Both the position numbers and the translations under genes were made by a program. The notes under the pieces were generated by a model. The model was given only the letters and a program-made list of their open reading frames with translations. It did not search any database and was not told the origin of the DNA. 64,000 nucleotides of DNA from Mucilaginibacter gotjawali. Its GTDB lineage: Bacteria > Bacteroidota > Bacteroidia > Sphingobacteriales > Sphingobacteriaceae. Positions 1 through 7,932 of this stretch are shown piece after piece. The DNA is taken from assembly GCF_002355435.1 (NCBI RefSeq), contig NZ_AP017313.1, positions 1,116,001 through 1,180,000 of the forward strand, read 5' to 3'. The number at the start of each line of letters is the position of its first letter. Position 1 is the first letter of the stretch.

Positions 1-1
1 T

Positions 2-847
2 GAAGGTTTTGCGATCACTTCAGTTCGTTTTTCGGGAGTGATGCATGAGTTTTCAACCATAAAAGGAGTTGTTGAAGACGTTACCGAGATCATCCTTAAC
101 CTTAAACAGGTTAGGTTTAAAAAATCAGGGGAAACAGGTGAGAGCGAAAAGATATTTGTGATCATCAATAACCAGGATGCGTTTAAAGCCGGTGATATCA
201 CAAAGTTCTCAAACAACTTTACAGTTTTAAATCCTGATTTGGTTATCTGTAACATGGATTCGTCAGTAACGCTTGAAATTGAGCTTACTGTAAACAAGGG
301 CCGTGGTTATGTACCCAGCGAAGAAAATAAAAATCCTGATGCCAATGTAGGTGTGATCGCTATCGATTCTATTTATACGCCCATCAAGAACGTAAAATAT
401 ACCATCGAAAACTATCGTGTAGAACAAAAAACAGACTATGAAAAATTAGTACTTGATATTGCTACCGATGGCTCGATCCATCCTGAAGATGCGCTGAAAG
501 AAGCTGCTAAGATCCTGATTCAGCACTTTATGCTGTTCAGCGATGAAAACATGATGCTTGAAGCACAGGCTAAGGAAGAAACCAAAGAAGTTGACGAAGA
601 GATCCTGCACATGCGCAAGATTCTGAAAACCGAACTGGTTGATCTTGATCTTTCTGTTCGTGCACTAAACTGCCTTAAAGCTGCTGATATCCGCAGCCTG
701 GCCGATTTGGTTTCATACGACGTAGCAGATATGCTTAAGTTCAGGAACTTTGGTAAAAAATCATTAACAGAAATTCAGGACCTGGTTAAATCAAAAGGCT
801 TGTCATTCGGCATGAACCTTTCGAAATTTAAACTGGACGAAGAGTAA
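2..847 (+). CDS. rpoA: DNA-directed RNA polymerase subunit alpha, 5'-truncated by the window edge
   Basis: Alpha subunit of RNA polymerase; it dimerises to nucleate core assembly, and its C-terminal domain contacts UP elements and activators. The reading frame is open from base 2 ([19 protein letters not shown]) upstream of the first ATG at 38, so about the first 50 residues lie outside the window and the ATG at 38 is internal. The N-terminal assembly domain has the family's [17 protein letters not shown] segment and the [18 protein letters not shown] stretch. The last 70 residues form the alpha-CTD ([18 protein letters not shown]...FGKKSLTEI). rplQ follows, as in the usual ribosomal alpha-operon order, but 186 bases away rather than closely coupled. 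Identification is certain; only the start is missing. Confidence 0.97.
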   Translation, partial: EGFAITSVRFSGVMHEFSTIKGVVEDVTEIILNLKQVRFKKSGETGESEKIFVIINNQDAFKAGDITKFSNNFTVLNPDLVICNMDSSVTLEIELTVNKGRGYVPSEENKNPDANVGVIAIDSIYTPIKNVKYTIENYRVEQKTDYEKLVLDIATDGSIHPEDALKEAAKILIQHFMLFSDENMMLEAQAKEETKEVDEEILHMRKILKTELVDLDLSVRALNCLKAADIRSLADLVSYDVADMLKFRNFGKKSLTEIQDLVKSKGLSFGMNLSKFKLDEE

Positions 848-965
848 TTTAGAGATTAGCGATTAGAGATAAGAGAATAGATTCTCAAAACTTTAATCGC
901 TAATTTATTTTATAAGGGTTGGCAGATAGAAACTAATCTCTAATCACCAACCTCTGATCACTAAC
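848..965. repeat. Inverted pair of degenerate 'GATTAGAGAT' words between rpoA and rplQ
   Basis: The left arm (about 848-880) repeats variants of GATTAG/AGAGAT. The right arm (about 931-965) carries the complementary words CTAATCTCTAATC and ACCTCTGATCACTAAC. Together they could fold into a long imperfect hairpin. No coding potential is visible. The same word (CTAATCACCAACCTCT) recurs near 2504-2520. Confidence 0.6.
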
Positions 966-1033
966 ATAGGCATAATTCCGCGGGCTTGACAAATAGCCGC
1001 CCAACGGTATGCACGTGAAAACATAACAAAACA

Positions 1034-1618
1034 ATGAGACACGGAAAAAAAGTTAACCACTTAGGCCGCACCAACAGTCACCGCAAAGCGATGCTTGGTA
1101 ACATGGCTACCTCGCTTATCTTACATAAGCGCATCACTACTACATTAGCAAAAGCTAAAGCATTACGCATATATGTAGAGCCGATCATCACCAAATCAAA
1201 AAATGATACTACGCACTCACGCCGTACAGTATTCAGCTATTTACAGGATAAAGACGCTGTTACCATATTGTTCCGCGAAATTGCTGAAAAAGTAGCAACC
1301 CGCCCAGGCGGTTATACCCGGATCATTAAAATGGAAAACCGTTTAGGCGACAACGCCGAAATGGCCATGATTGAACTGGTAGATTACAACACCGTTTACG
1401 GTACTGATACTGCTAAAACAGAGAAAAAATCAACACGCCGCCGTGGTGGTGCTGCTAAAGCAAAAACTGCTGCACCTGCAACTAAAGAAGAAGCTGCACC
1501 GGTTGCCGAAGAAGTTGTTGAAGTTGCTCCTGCAGTTGAAGAAGCACCAGCTGCTGAAGCTCCTGAAGCGCCAACAGCATCTGCAGAGCACGAAGAAAAC
1601 GCAGAAAAAGGCGAATAA
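1034..1618 (+). CDS. rplQ: 50S ribosomal protein L17 with acidic/alanine-rich C-terminal tail
   Basis: Large-subunit ribosomal protein bL17. Residues 1-118 are the conserved fold, starting [21 protein letters not shown] and containing [19 protein letters not shown] and the terminal [10 protein letters not shown]. Residues from about 125 to 194 are an added low-complexity tail: a short basic stretch ([14 protein letters not shown]), then Ala/Glu/Pro repeats. Escherichia coli L17 ends near residue 127, so the tail is about 65 residues extra. Extended L17 tails are common in Bacteroidota. The start is the only ATG that gives the full conserved N terminus. A strong hairpin terminator follows, ending the ribosomal operon. 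Confidence 0.97.
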   Translation: MRHGKKVNHLGRTNSHRKAMLGNMATSLILHKRITTTLAKAKALRIYVEPIITKSKNDTTHSRRTVFSYLQDKDAVTILFREIAEKVATRPGGYTRIIKMENRLGDNAEMAMIELVDYNTVYGTDTAKTEKKSTRRRGGAAKAKTAAPATKEEAAPVAEEVVEVAPAVEEAPAAEAPEAPTASAEHEENAEKGE

Positions 1619-1652
1619 TTTTAAATCCAAATAAATCTAATTATTAAGGAAC

Positions 1653-1685
1653 AGCCCCGCTCTCTTGAGTGGGGCTTCTTTGTTT
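1653..1685 (+). terminator. Rho-independent terminator of the rpoA-rplQ operon
   Basis: AGCCCC at 1653-1658 pairs with GGGGCT at 1671-1676, with an extra CTC/GAG inner pairing, followed by the T-rich run TTCTTTGTTTT. It lies 34 bases past the rplQ stop. Confidence 0.85.
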
Positions 1686-1705
1686 TGGTAAAAATCGCTT
1701 TATTG

Positions 1706-1737
1706 TTTGACACGTGTTACGTAATGCGTTACATTTG
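1706..1737 (+). promoter_or_regulatory. higBA promoter with palindromes between the -33 and -7 boxes
   Basis: TTTG at 1706-1709 and TACATTTG at 1730-1737 match the Bacteroidota promoter (TTTG, about 19 bases, TAnnTTTG) with a 20-base spacer. The spacer contains ACACGTGT and TTACGTAA, both perfect palindromes, plus GTAA-TGCG-TTAC. These are plausible binding sites for the HigA repressor. The predicted transcript start falls at about the higB ATG (1743). Confidence 0.7.
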
Positions 1738-1742
1738 TATTA

Positions 1743-2021
1743 ATGATTGAAAGCATTCAGCACAAAGGTTTGAGGTTGTTATGGGAAAGAGACGACATAT
1801 CTAAATTACCTGCTGTCCAAATCATGAAAATCAAGATGATTTTAACTTTACTTGATAGCGCAATAAGGGTAGAGGATATGAATTTTCCCGGTGCAGGTCT
1901 TCATCCGCTTAAAGGCGATTTGGCTGGATTTTGGTCAGTAAAAGTTAACGGGAATTACAGGATAATTTTCCGGTTTGAAAATGAAAATGCTTTTGATGTG
2001 GATTATATTGATTACCACTAA
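1743..2021 (+). CDS. higB: HigB-type toxin (RelE/ParE superfamily mRNA interferase)
   Basis: 92-residue toxin of the HigB plasmid-maintenance-killer type. These proteins cleave mRNA on the ribosome and are neutralised by HigA. Family features visible are the N terminus MIESIQHKGLRLLWERDD, the central LHPLKGDLAGFWSVKVNGNYRI block (the core beta-sheet with conserved Arg) and the end DVDYIDYH. The length is typical. The toxin-first order and a gap of 9 bases to the antitoxin are the standard HigBA layout. The ATG lies only 5 bases past the -7 box, so the message is probably leaderless or nearly so. There is no room for a ribosome-binding site. Confidence 0.9.
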   Translation: MIESIQHKGLRLLWERDDISKLPAVQIMKIKMILTLLDSAIRVEDMNFPGAGLHPLKGDLAGFWSVKVNGNYRIIFRFENENAFDVDYIDYH

Positions 2022-2030
2022 AAATACGAT

Positions 2031-2327
2031 ATGATAAAGAGAGGTATGGCGCCGGTACATCCCGGGGCAGTATTAAAAGGGCTTTACCTGGATAGCATGG
2101 AAATTTCTATCACAGAAGCAGCGATGAAATTAGGGGTTGCACGTAAAACGTTATCGCAATTGGTTAATGGCCATATGGGTGTAAGCGCCGAAATGGCGAT
2201 ACGTTTATCAAAGGCATTAAATACAACACCTCAGTTATGGATGAATATGCAGCAAGGCTATGATCTATGGGTTGCTGAAAAGAAATCCGATAGTATTCAC
2301 GTTGTTCCTTTTGCGATAGCATCATGA
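2031..2327 (+). CDS. higA: HigA-type antitoxin, XRE helix-turn-helix
   Basis: 98-residue antitoxin and likely autorepressor. The start MIKRGMAPVHPGAVLK is the typical HigA opening. The helix-turn-helix spans about residues 24-60 (ITEAAMKLGVARKTLSQLVNG, then VSAEMAIRLSKALNTT), followed by the conserved PQLWMNMQQGYDLW motif. The length is normal. It is expected to bind HigB and the palindromes upstream of higB. Its last four bases (ATGA) overlap the start of a degraded HicB-like frame, an unusual continuation for a HigBA operon. Confidence 0.93.
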   Translation: MIKRGMAPVHPGAVLKGLYLDSMEISITEAAMKLGVARKTLSQLVNGHMGVSAEMAIRLSKALNTTPQLWMNMQQGYDLWVAEKKSDSIHVVPFAIAS

Positions 2328-2494
2328 GTAAAAGGCAGCACGTTCTCGTTGATGTTGAAATTGATGAGGATGTGTTTTATGTTGTTTCCTGCCAGATGTT
2401 TAAACGTTGCCGCGCCGCCTGTAAAACTATTTTTGAGGCCATGTAAGATTTAAGTGCGGTTATTGAAATATGCCTTGAGGTGCAAATCAAGAGT
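2324..2494 (+). pseudogene. HicB-like antitoxin remnant interrupted by a stop codon
   Basis: The frame opens with ATG at 2324, overlapping the higA stop by 4 bases. It encodes 40 residues (MSKRQHVLVDVEIDEDVFYV...CKTIFEAM) before TAA at 2444. Reading through that stop, the same frame continues as DLSAVIEICLEVQ to about 2494. Joined, the pattern Y-V-V-S-C...C...K-T-I-x-EA-x-x-D-L...AIE-x-x-LE matches the HicB/UPF0150 fold, where a single partial beta-alpha domain ends in an amphipathic helix. A one-base change (for example CAA or AAA to TAA) would explain the break. No HicA toxin lies nearby. The alternative is a functional 40-residue peptide, which I consider less likely. Confidence 0.6.
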
Positions 2495-2503
2495 TACTCT
2501 TTT

Positions 2504-2610
2504 CTAATCACCAACCTCTAATCTCTAATTCCTGCCAACCTGTCACCACCAAACATCCCTAATCTGACTATTTATTACCTTTCGCCTTACACCTTTCGCC
2601 TTTCACCGCC
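2504..2610. repeat. Intergenic degenerate words (CTAATCACCAACCTCT and CCTTTCGCC types)
   Basis: About 2504-2533 contains CTAATCACCAACCTCTAATC, a near copy of the right arm at 931-960. About 2578-2610 contains tandem variants of CCTTTCGCC/CACCTTTCGCC, the complement of the GGCGAAAGG words at 9554-9590. No gene is visible in the 2447-2693 gap. Confidence 0.5.
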
Positions 2611-2632
2611 AAAAAAACTGCCAAACCTATAT

Positions 2633-2647
2633 TGGCACAAGCATTGA
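2633..2647 (+). promoter_or_regulatory. Sigma-54-like -24/-12 element upstream of dnaK
   Basis: TGGCAC (2633-2638), five bases, then TTGA (2644-2647) resembles TGGCAC-N5-TTGC with one mismatch in the key GC. Initiation about 12 bases on would leave a leader of about 35 bases before the dnaK ATG at 2694. TGCCAA/TTGGCA (2619-2624 and 2632-2637) also form an inverted repeat here. Pattern match only. Confidence 0.3.
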
Positions 2648-2693
2648 TAAACATAGTAATAAAACAATCATTCAATCAAGAAAATATAATCAT

Positions 2694-4601
2694 ATGTCTA
2701 AAATAATTGGAATCGACTTAGGAACAACGAACTCCTGCGTAGCGGTAATGGAAGGTAACGAACCTGTAGTTATTGCTAACAGCGAGGGAAAACGTACTAC
2801 GCCGTCTGTAGTGGCTTTTATTGACAACGGCGAGCGTAAAGTAGGTGATCCTGCAAAACGTCAGGCGATCACGAACCCTACAAAAACCATTTCGTCTATC
2901 AAACGCTTTATGGGTAACAACTTTAACGAAGTTACCAAAGAGGCTGCCCGCATGCCATATAAAGTGGTTAAAGGCGATAACAACACCCCGCGTGTTGAGA
3001 TCGGCGACCGCAAATATACCCCGCAGGAAATTTCGGCCATGATCCTTCAGAAAATGAAGAAAACTGCTGAAGATTTCTTAGGTACTGAAGTTACCGAAGC
3101 GGTTATTACCGTGCCTGCTTACTTTAACGATGCACAACGCCAGGCTACTAAAGAGGCTGGTGAAATTGCCGGCTTAAAAGTTCGCCGTATTATTAACGAA
3201 CCTACTGCTGCTGCCCTGGCTTATGGCCTGGATAAAGCACACAGGGATATGAAAATTGTTGTGTTTGACTGCGGTGGTGGTACACATGACGTATCGGTAC
3301 TTGACCTTGGCGATGGCGTGTTCGAAGTAAAATCAACCGATGGTGATACCCACCTTGGCGGTGATGACTTTGACCAGGTAATTATCGACTGGATGGCTGA
3401 CGAATTTAAAAGCGATGAAGGTGTTGACCTGCGTAAGGACCCAATGGCTTTGCAACGTTTAAAAGAAGCAGCTGAAAAAGCAAAGATCGAGTTATCAAGC
3501 TCAACCCAGACTGAAATCAACTTACCATACGTAACCGCTGCTGACGGCGTGCCAAAGCACTTAGTTAAAACATTAACCCGTGCTAAATTTGAGCAACTGG
3601 CCGACAGCCTGATCAAACGTACCATCGAACCTTGCAGAACTGCGTTGAAAAATGCTGGTTACAGCACTTCAGATATCGACGAGATCATCCTGGTAGGTGG
3701 TTCAACCCGTATCCCTGCTATACAGGATGCTGTTGAGAAATTCTTTGGTAAATCACCTTCAAAAGGCGTAAACCCTGACGAAGTTGTTGCCATCGGTGCA
3801 GCTATCCAGGGCGGTGTGTTAACCGGCGATGTAAAAGATGTGTTGTTACTGGATGTTACCCCGCTTTCATTAGGTATCGAAACTATGGGTGGTGTGATGA
3901 CCAGGCTGATTGAAGCCAACACAACCATCCCTACCAAAAAGACTGAGACCTTCTCTACCGCGTCTGATAACCAGCCGGAAGTGCAGATCCACGTTTTACA
4001 GGGTGAGCGCCCAATGGCAGCAGGTAACCGTACCATTGGCCAGTTCAATTTGGCAGGTATCCCGCCGGCTCCCCGTGGTGTGCCACAGGTTGAAGTAACT
4101 TTTGATATTGATGCCAACGGTATCTTGCATGTATCTGCTAAAGATAAAGCTACCGGTAAAGAGCAAAAGATCCGTATCGAAGCATCTTCAGGTTTAACTG
4201 ATGCCGAAATTAAGAGGATGAAGGACGAAGCTGAAGCAAATGCTGATGCTGACAAAAAGGCAAAAGAAGAAGTTGAAAAACTGAATGCTGCCGATGCCCT
4301 GATCTTCTCGACAGAAAAACAACTGAAGGAATATGGTGACAAAATTTCAGCTGACAAAAAAGCCCCTATTGAAGAAGGCCTGACCAAACTGAAAGAAGCC
4401 TATGCTTCGAAAAACTTCGACGCGATTGAAACCGCACAGACCGAATTAAGCAACGCGTGGAACGCTGCATCTGAAGAGATGTACAAAGCCTCTGCCGATG
4501 GTGCACAAGGCGCACAGCCGGGCCCTGATGCAGGCGCAGGCCATGCAGGTCATGCCGAAGGCGACACCGTTACCGATGTTGACTTTGAAGAAGTAAAATA
4601 A
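2694..4601 (+). CDS. dnaK: Molecular chaperone DnaK (Hsp70)
   Basis: ATP-dependent cytoplasmic chaperone. The nucleotide-binding domain spans residues 1-385: [17 protein letters not shown] at 4-20, the catalytic Lys within [10 protein letters not shown], the second phosphate loop at 192-199, and the adenosine-binding [13 protein letters not shown]. The [11 protein letters not shown] start of the substrate-binding domain follows, then the helical lid and a Gly/Ala/His-rich tail ending DVDFEEVK, which corresponds to the EEVK/EEVD-like end. The length of 635 is normal. Residues 192-199 read DCGGGTHD instead of the usual DLGGGTFD: the catalytic Thr is kept while its neighbours Leu and Phe are replaced. 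dnaJ and grpE are not adjacent. A terminator follows, so it appears monocistronic. Confidence 0.98.
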   Translation: MSKIIGIDLGTTNSCVAVMEGNEPVVIANSEGKRTTPSVVAFIDNGERKVGDPAKRQAITNPTKTISSIKRFMGNNFNEVTKEAARMPYKVVKGDNNTPRVEIGDRKYTPQEISAMILQKMKKTAEDFLGTEVTEAVITVPAYFNDAQRQATKEAGEIAGLKVRRIINEPTAAALAYGLDKAHRDMKIVVFDCGGGTHDVSVLDLGDGVFEVKSTDGDTHLGGDDFDQVIIDWMADEFKSDEGVDLRKDPMALQRLKEAAEKAKIELSSSTQTEINLPYVTAADGVPKHLVKTLTRAKFEQLADSLIKRTIEPCRTALKNAGYSTSDIDEIILVGGSTRIPAIQDAVEKFFGKSPSKGVNPDEVVAIGAAIQGGVLTGDVKDVLLLDVTPLSLGIETMGGVMTRLIEANTTIPTKKTETFSTASDNQPEVQIHVLQGERPMAAGNRTIGQFNLAGIPPAPRGVPQVEVTFDIDANGILHVSAKDKATGKEQKIRIEASSGLTDAEIKRMKDEAEANADADKKAKEEVEKLNAADALIFSTEKQLKEYGDKISADKKAPIEEGLTKLKEAYASKNFDAIETAQTELSNAWNAASEEMYKASADGAQGAQPGPDAGAGHAGHAEGDTVTDVDFEEVK

Positions 4602-4631
4602 TACCTTTTCCTCTAAAAAGGTTTAAATAGA

Positions 4632-4671
4632 AGAACCCCGGTTATTAGCTTAGCCGGGGTTCTTTGTTTGT
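4632..4671 (+). terminator. Rho-independent terminator of dnaK
   Basis: AGAACCCCGG (4632-4641) pairs with CCGGGGTTCT (4654-4663), followed by TTGTTTG. It sits 30 bases after the dnaK stop. Confidence 0.88.
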
Positions 4672-4734
4672 AGAGTTTTTAAGACTTAAGAAAAATAGTT
4701 AATTAATATACTAGTGCATTTTTAACCGAGATGT

Positions 4735-5241
4735 TCAGCTATTGTCATTACCAATCCAAATTGAAGTTATATACCCCATTTTATTGATGGCAAATGAAAT
4801 GTACGCATCCGTGATTGTTTTATGGTTAGTGATATAAATCACAAGATTGTCGCCTTTTGATGCGCTTTTATACGATTGAGGAAAATATCTTTTGAATTTA
4901 TCTATTTGATCACCAACGCTAAAAGTTGCTCCGGCAAGTAAAATAAAATAGGACGGGTTTGTAATTGTAGCTGATTCGAAACGCTGTTTAATAAAATAAA
5001 CTTTAAGTCCGTTAAATTTATAAGTATAGACGGGCTCTCCTGAAATTTCGTCTTTACCTTTTATTCCTTTTATGTCACCCAGTGTCTTTTTTAACTCATA
5101 TTGGGACCCCAGAGAATAAATATTCTTATTACGGTTTGAAATTTTGATTTTCGAGTTTTCGATGGAATCTTCTAATTGTTGGGGTTGCTTAAGACTGCCT
5201 GTAAGTATGCAAGCAAGTGAAACGGTCAATAAAAATTTCAT
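4735..5241 (-). CDS. Putative exported protein of unknown function
   Basis: 168 residues, family not recognised. The first 16 residues (MKFLLTVSLACILTGS) form a short hydrophobic leader. A cysteine at 11 gives only a weak lipobox, so a lipoprotein is possible but not secure. The rest is soluble, basic and Lys/Ser/Ile-rich, with alternating hydrophobic positions that suggest beta structure. The gene lies 21 bases downstream of the HicB-like gene on the same strand and could share its transcript. It converges with dnaK. The base composition is more AT-rich than the neighbouring housekeeping genes, which fits a transferred gene. Confidence 0.6.
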   Translation of the reverse strand: MKFLLTVSLACILTGSLKQPQQLEDSIENSKIKISNRNKNIYSLGSQYELKKTLGDIKGIKGKDEISGEPVYTYKFNGLKVYFIKQRFESATITNPSYFILLAGATFSVGDQIDKFKRYFPQSYKSASKGDNLVIYITNHKTITDAYISFAINKMGYITSIWIGNDNS

Positions 5242-5262
5242 AAGGATAAGGTCTAATAGTAG

Positions 5263-5451
5263 CTACATTAGGGGCAACTGAATAGCGTGCTCCGTTAAGC
5301 TCTCAATATACAATTCAATGGCTTCTCTGGCATTCGCTTTTGCCTCTTCCAAATCAGATCCGTATGTGATACAACCGGGTAATGCCGGCACATTAACGGT
5401 AAAGCCGCCCTCTGGTTCGGGTTTAAGGAGTATTTTGTATGATAATGACAC
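5263..5451 (-). CDS. Orphan HicB-like (UPF0150) protein
   Basis: 62 residues from a GTG start (base 5451). The whole protein is the HicB partial RNase-H-like fold: SYKILLKPEPEGGFTVNVPALPGCITYGSDLEEA, then the amphipathic helix AKANAREAIELYIESLTE. In HicAB modules this domain binds and blocks the HicA ribonuclease. No HicA-like gene with its double-stranded-RNA-binding fold is seen within 1 kb on either side, and the usual C-terminal DNA-binding domain is absent. This is therefore a solitary antitoxin-like protein, perhaps acting in trans or left over. The ATG-less start is supported by the full conserved N terminus. Confidence 0.8.
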   Translation of the reverse strand: MSLSYKILLKPEPEGGFTVNVPALPGCITYGSDLEEAKANAREAIELYIESLTEHAIQLPLM

Positions 5452-5568
5452 GGTTAAAGTTAGTTATAGTTCGGTAAAAATCAATTTTCAATTATAAAAA
5501 CAAAGCACGGTTATCAGATTAAACAGGGTTTGTTTGCGCAGTAGCAAATAGTAGCAAGGTAAATGATG

Positions 5569-5729
5569 AAAGTGTTCGTTTGTTTAAGGGAAGTAGTGTC
5601 TGAACCAGGATATGTGGAATTATAGAATTAACACAAATCCATAAATTCCTTAATTCGATGAATTCGAGTTCAGACAAAAAAGTGTTCGTTCATTTTTAGA
5701 TGAAACAGCTGATGAAACAAACGGACGGA
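5569..5729. repeat. Nested palindromic repeats: TGTCTGAAC element flanked by a 12-base direct repeat, plus CGTCCG-family copy A
   Basis: An element with perfect 9-base inverted ends, TGTCTGAAC (5597-5605) and GTTCAGACA (5668-5676), is flanked by the direct repeat AAAGTGTTCGTT (5569-5580 and 5679-5690). Its interior contains further imperfect complementarity (GGAATTATAG against TTCCTTAATTC). The right copy of the direct repeat is also the start of a palindromic repeat that runs to ACAAACGGACGG (about 5718-5729), related to the copies at 14.4-16.6 kb and 25.5 kb. The 354-base gap 5452-5805 holds nothing else but the terminator at 5755. Confidence 0.65.
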
Positions 5730-5754
5730 TTTTCTTTATCAAAATACCCCAAAC

Positions 5755-5781
5755 AAAAAATCCCGCCGTATCGGCAGGATT
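5755..5781 (-). terminator. Rho-independent terminator of the nucleotidyltransferase gene
   Basis: On the minus strand AATCCTGCC, loop GATAC, GGCGGGATT (one T-G wobble), then TTTTTTG. It lies 25 bases past the stop at 5806. Confidence 0.8.
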
Positions 5782-5805
5782 TTAATATTTTGAACAGCTA
5801 ACCAA

Positions 5806-6708
5806 TTACGGCCACAAATTCTCAGGATAAGCGCCGCTGGCTACCAGATCCGAGATGCTTTTTTGTACGATGGGTTTATCTTCTTTATAAGTAACGCCAA
5901 ACCATTTGGCATCGGTTGGGATCACTTTAAATGAAGCCTCGCCGCTTTTGATCAGTTCATCACCAATTAATGGGATAAAGAACTCGGCTTTAGGGTCATT
6001 CTCGTTGGCTTCTACAAAAGCCTTAAACAATGGCTCCGTTTTAGCAAAAACTGCGGGTGTAAAACCCCAGAAATTCATAGATACCGGCGTGTTGGATGGC
6101 AACGGGATCTCTACGCCATTTTCTTCATATACTACGCTTCCGTCTTTTGCAAAATACACTTTCAGGCGCTCATTAATGGCAACCATATTACCGTTTTCGT
6201 CTACCTGGCAAACACCGCGGGATACGGTGCCGTAGTCAGATAACGTTTTATCCACCTGGTACCCGATGATAGAAAATTTATCATCAGCCACTTCCGTAGT
6301 TAAAAATTGGGCCATTTTATTAAATGCGTCAAAGCCGTAAAAGTCATCCGCATTAATCACACAAAAAGGCTCATGCACCTGGTTACGTGCCGAAAGCACC
6401 GCATGGGCAGTTCCCCATGGTTTTGCGCGTTCAATAGTTTTATCAATGCCGAAGGGTTTCAGGTCATAGCTTTGAAAAATATAATCAGTTTCAACACGAC
6501 CTTTTAGTTTCGGCTCAAAAATCGCTTTAAATGGCTCTGCAAACTCTTCGCGGATGATGAAACTCACTTTCCCAAAGCCGGCTTTAATGGCATCATAAAT
6601 GGAGTAGTCAATAATAGTTTCACCATGAGGGCCAAAGCCATCAACTTGTTTCATGCTTCCGTAACGGCTCGCCATTCCTGCAGCTAATATTACTAATGTA
6701 GGTTTCAT
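5806..6708 (-). CDS. Sugar-1-phosphate nucleotidyltransferase family protein
   Basis: 300-residue cytoplasmic protein with the GT-A-like nucleotidyltransferase fold. Such enzymes make NDP-sugars from NTP and a sugar 1-phosphate. The glycine-rich NTP loop is LAAGMASRYGSMKQ at about residues 8-21 (the G-x-x-x-R...K signature). The sugar-nucleotide region includes WGTAHAVLSAR and the metal-binding INADDFYGFDAF. There is no hexapeptide acetyltransferase domain, which argues against GlmU. The exact nucleotide and sugar cannot be read from the sequence; UTP or GTP with glucose or mannose are all possible. It is a single gene with its own terminator. Confidence 0.85.
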   Translation of the reverse strand: MKPTLVILAAGMASRYGSMKQVDGFGPHGETIIDYSIYDAIKAGFGKVSFIIREEFAEPFKAIFEPKLKGRVETDYIFQSYDLKPFGIDKTIERAKPWGTAHAVLSARNQVHEPFCVINADDFYGFDAFNKMAQFLTTEVADDKFSIIGYQVDKTLSDYGTVSRGVCQVDENGNMVAINERLKVYFAKDGSVVYEENGVEIPLPSNTPVSMNFWGFTPAVFAKTEPLFKAFVEANENDPKAEFFIPLIGDELIKSGEASFKVIPTDAKWFGVTYKEDKPIVQKSISDLVASGAYPENLWP

Positions 6709-6816
6709 ATACTTTATAAGGGTAGATTTATTAAATGTAAAGATGACATTTTATTTCGAAATATTATTAAAATGATTAATATTTTTTACGAAAAAAGGTT
6801 GGTCTTTGTTGGATTA

Positions 6817-7932
6817 TTATTTGATATATCTGAAATCCTGGCCCGCTTTTAAGTTTAACAATGTTTCATAAATCAACCGGATCACATTATCCACATCCTC
6901 TTTATGGATCATTTCAACCGTTGTATGCATATAGCGCAAAGGCAAAGAGATCAATGCCGACGGAACGCCGTCGTTTGAGTATGCAAATGCATCGGTATCT
7001 GTCCCGGTTGAGCGGGATGAGGCCTGGCGCTGGAACGGGATTTGAGCCTTTTCTGCTGATTCGATCAACAGCTTGTTCAGGTTGTTTTGTACCGCAGGGG
7101 CGTAAGATATTACCGGTCCTTTTCCACAAGCCAAATCGCCCTGTGTAATCTTGCTGATCATCGGGGTTTGCGTATCGTGCGTAACATCAGTTACAATGGC
7201 AACGTTAGGTTTGATATGATGTGCAATCATTTCTGCCCCGCGTAAACCTATTTCTTCCTGTACGGCGTTTACAATATACAGCCCGAATGGAAGCGTAATA
7301 TTGTTTTCTTTTAACATACGGGCCACTTCAGCAATCATAAAACCACCTGCACGGTTATCCAGTGCACGGCCTACGTAGTAACGGTCGTTAAGTACTGTAA
7401 ACTCATCCTCATATGTGATCACGCAGCCTACATGTACGCCCAATTTTTCAACTTCTTCTTTGGTTGTACAGCCGCAATCCAAAAAGATGTTTTTCAAAGT
7501 AGGGGCTTCTTCCTTTTCACCTGCACCGCGGGTATGGATTGCCGGCCAGCCGAAAACAGCCTTCACTATTCCTTTGTCGGTATGGATATTTACGCGTTTT
7601 GAAGGCGCGATCTGGTGATCTGATCCGCCGTTACGGATCACATAGATCAATCCATCGCTGGTGATGTAGTTTACAAACCACGAGATCTCATCTGCATGGG
7701 CCTCAATTACTACCTTGTATGCTGCATCCTTATTAATTATCCCTACCGCGGTGCCATAATTGTCAACATAATGGCTGTCGATATAGGGTTTGATATACTC
7801 CAGCCACATTTCCTGGCCTTTCCATTCAAAGCCGGTAGGCGAGGGGTTATTGATATATTTTTCGAAGAACGAAAGAGATTTTTTATTTACAACTGCTATA
7901 TGCTCAGGAGCATCAGATTTTTTTTTAGCCAT
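6817..7932 (-). CDS. M42 family metallo-aminopeptidase
   Basis: 371-residue dinuclear-zinc aminopeptidase of the M42 family (glutamyl aminopeptidase / tetrahedral aminopeptidase type, often annotated as endoglucanase M), expected in the cytoplasm as a large oligomer degrading short peptides. Visible ligand motifs are AHADEIS (H79, with D81), GRALDNRAGG (bridging D192), VQEEIGLRGA (catalytic E226 and ligand E227), VTDVTHD (D249) and the C-terminal HTTVEM histidine. The N-terminal 15 residues are a lysine-rich extension. The length is normal. The start ATG at 7932 is the first in frame. Confidence 0.94.
   Translation of the reverse strand: MAKKKSDAPEHIAVVNKKSLSFFEKYINNPSPTGFEWKGQEMWLEYIKPYIDSHYVDNYGTAVGIINKDAAYKVVIEAHADEISWFVNYITSDGLIYVIRNGGSDHQIAPSKRVNIHTDKGIVKAVFGWPAIHTRGAGEKEEAPTLKNIFLDCGCTTKEEVEKLGVHVGCVITYEDEFTVLNDRYYVGRALDNRAGGFMIAEVARMLKENNITLPFGLYIVNAVQEEIGLRGAEMIAHHIKPNVAIVTDVTHDTQTPMISKITQGDLACGKGPVISYAPAVQNNLNKLLIESAEKAQIPFQRQASSRSTGTDTDAFAYSNDGVPSALISLPLRYMHTTVEMIHKEDVDNVIRLIYETLLNLKAGQDFRYIK

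Noticed and set aside
3221-4387. Long minus-strand open frames opposite dnaK
   Set aside because: Shadow frames caused by codon bias of dnaK; no conserved domain and no promoter.
5263-5451. Complete HicAB module
   Set aside because: No HicA-like toxin frame with the conserved G-S-H-x-x-F-type motif was found on either strand within the neighbouring 1 kb; only the HicB-like part exists.
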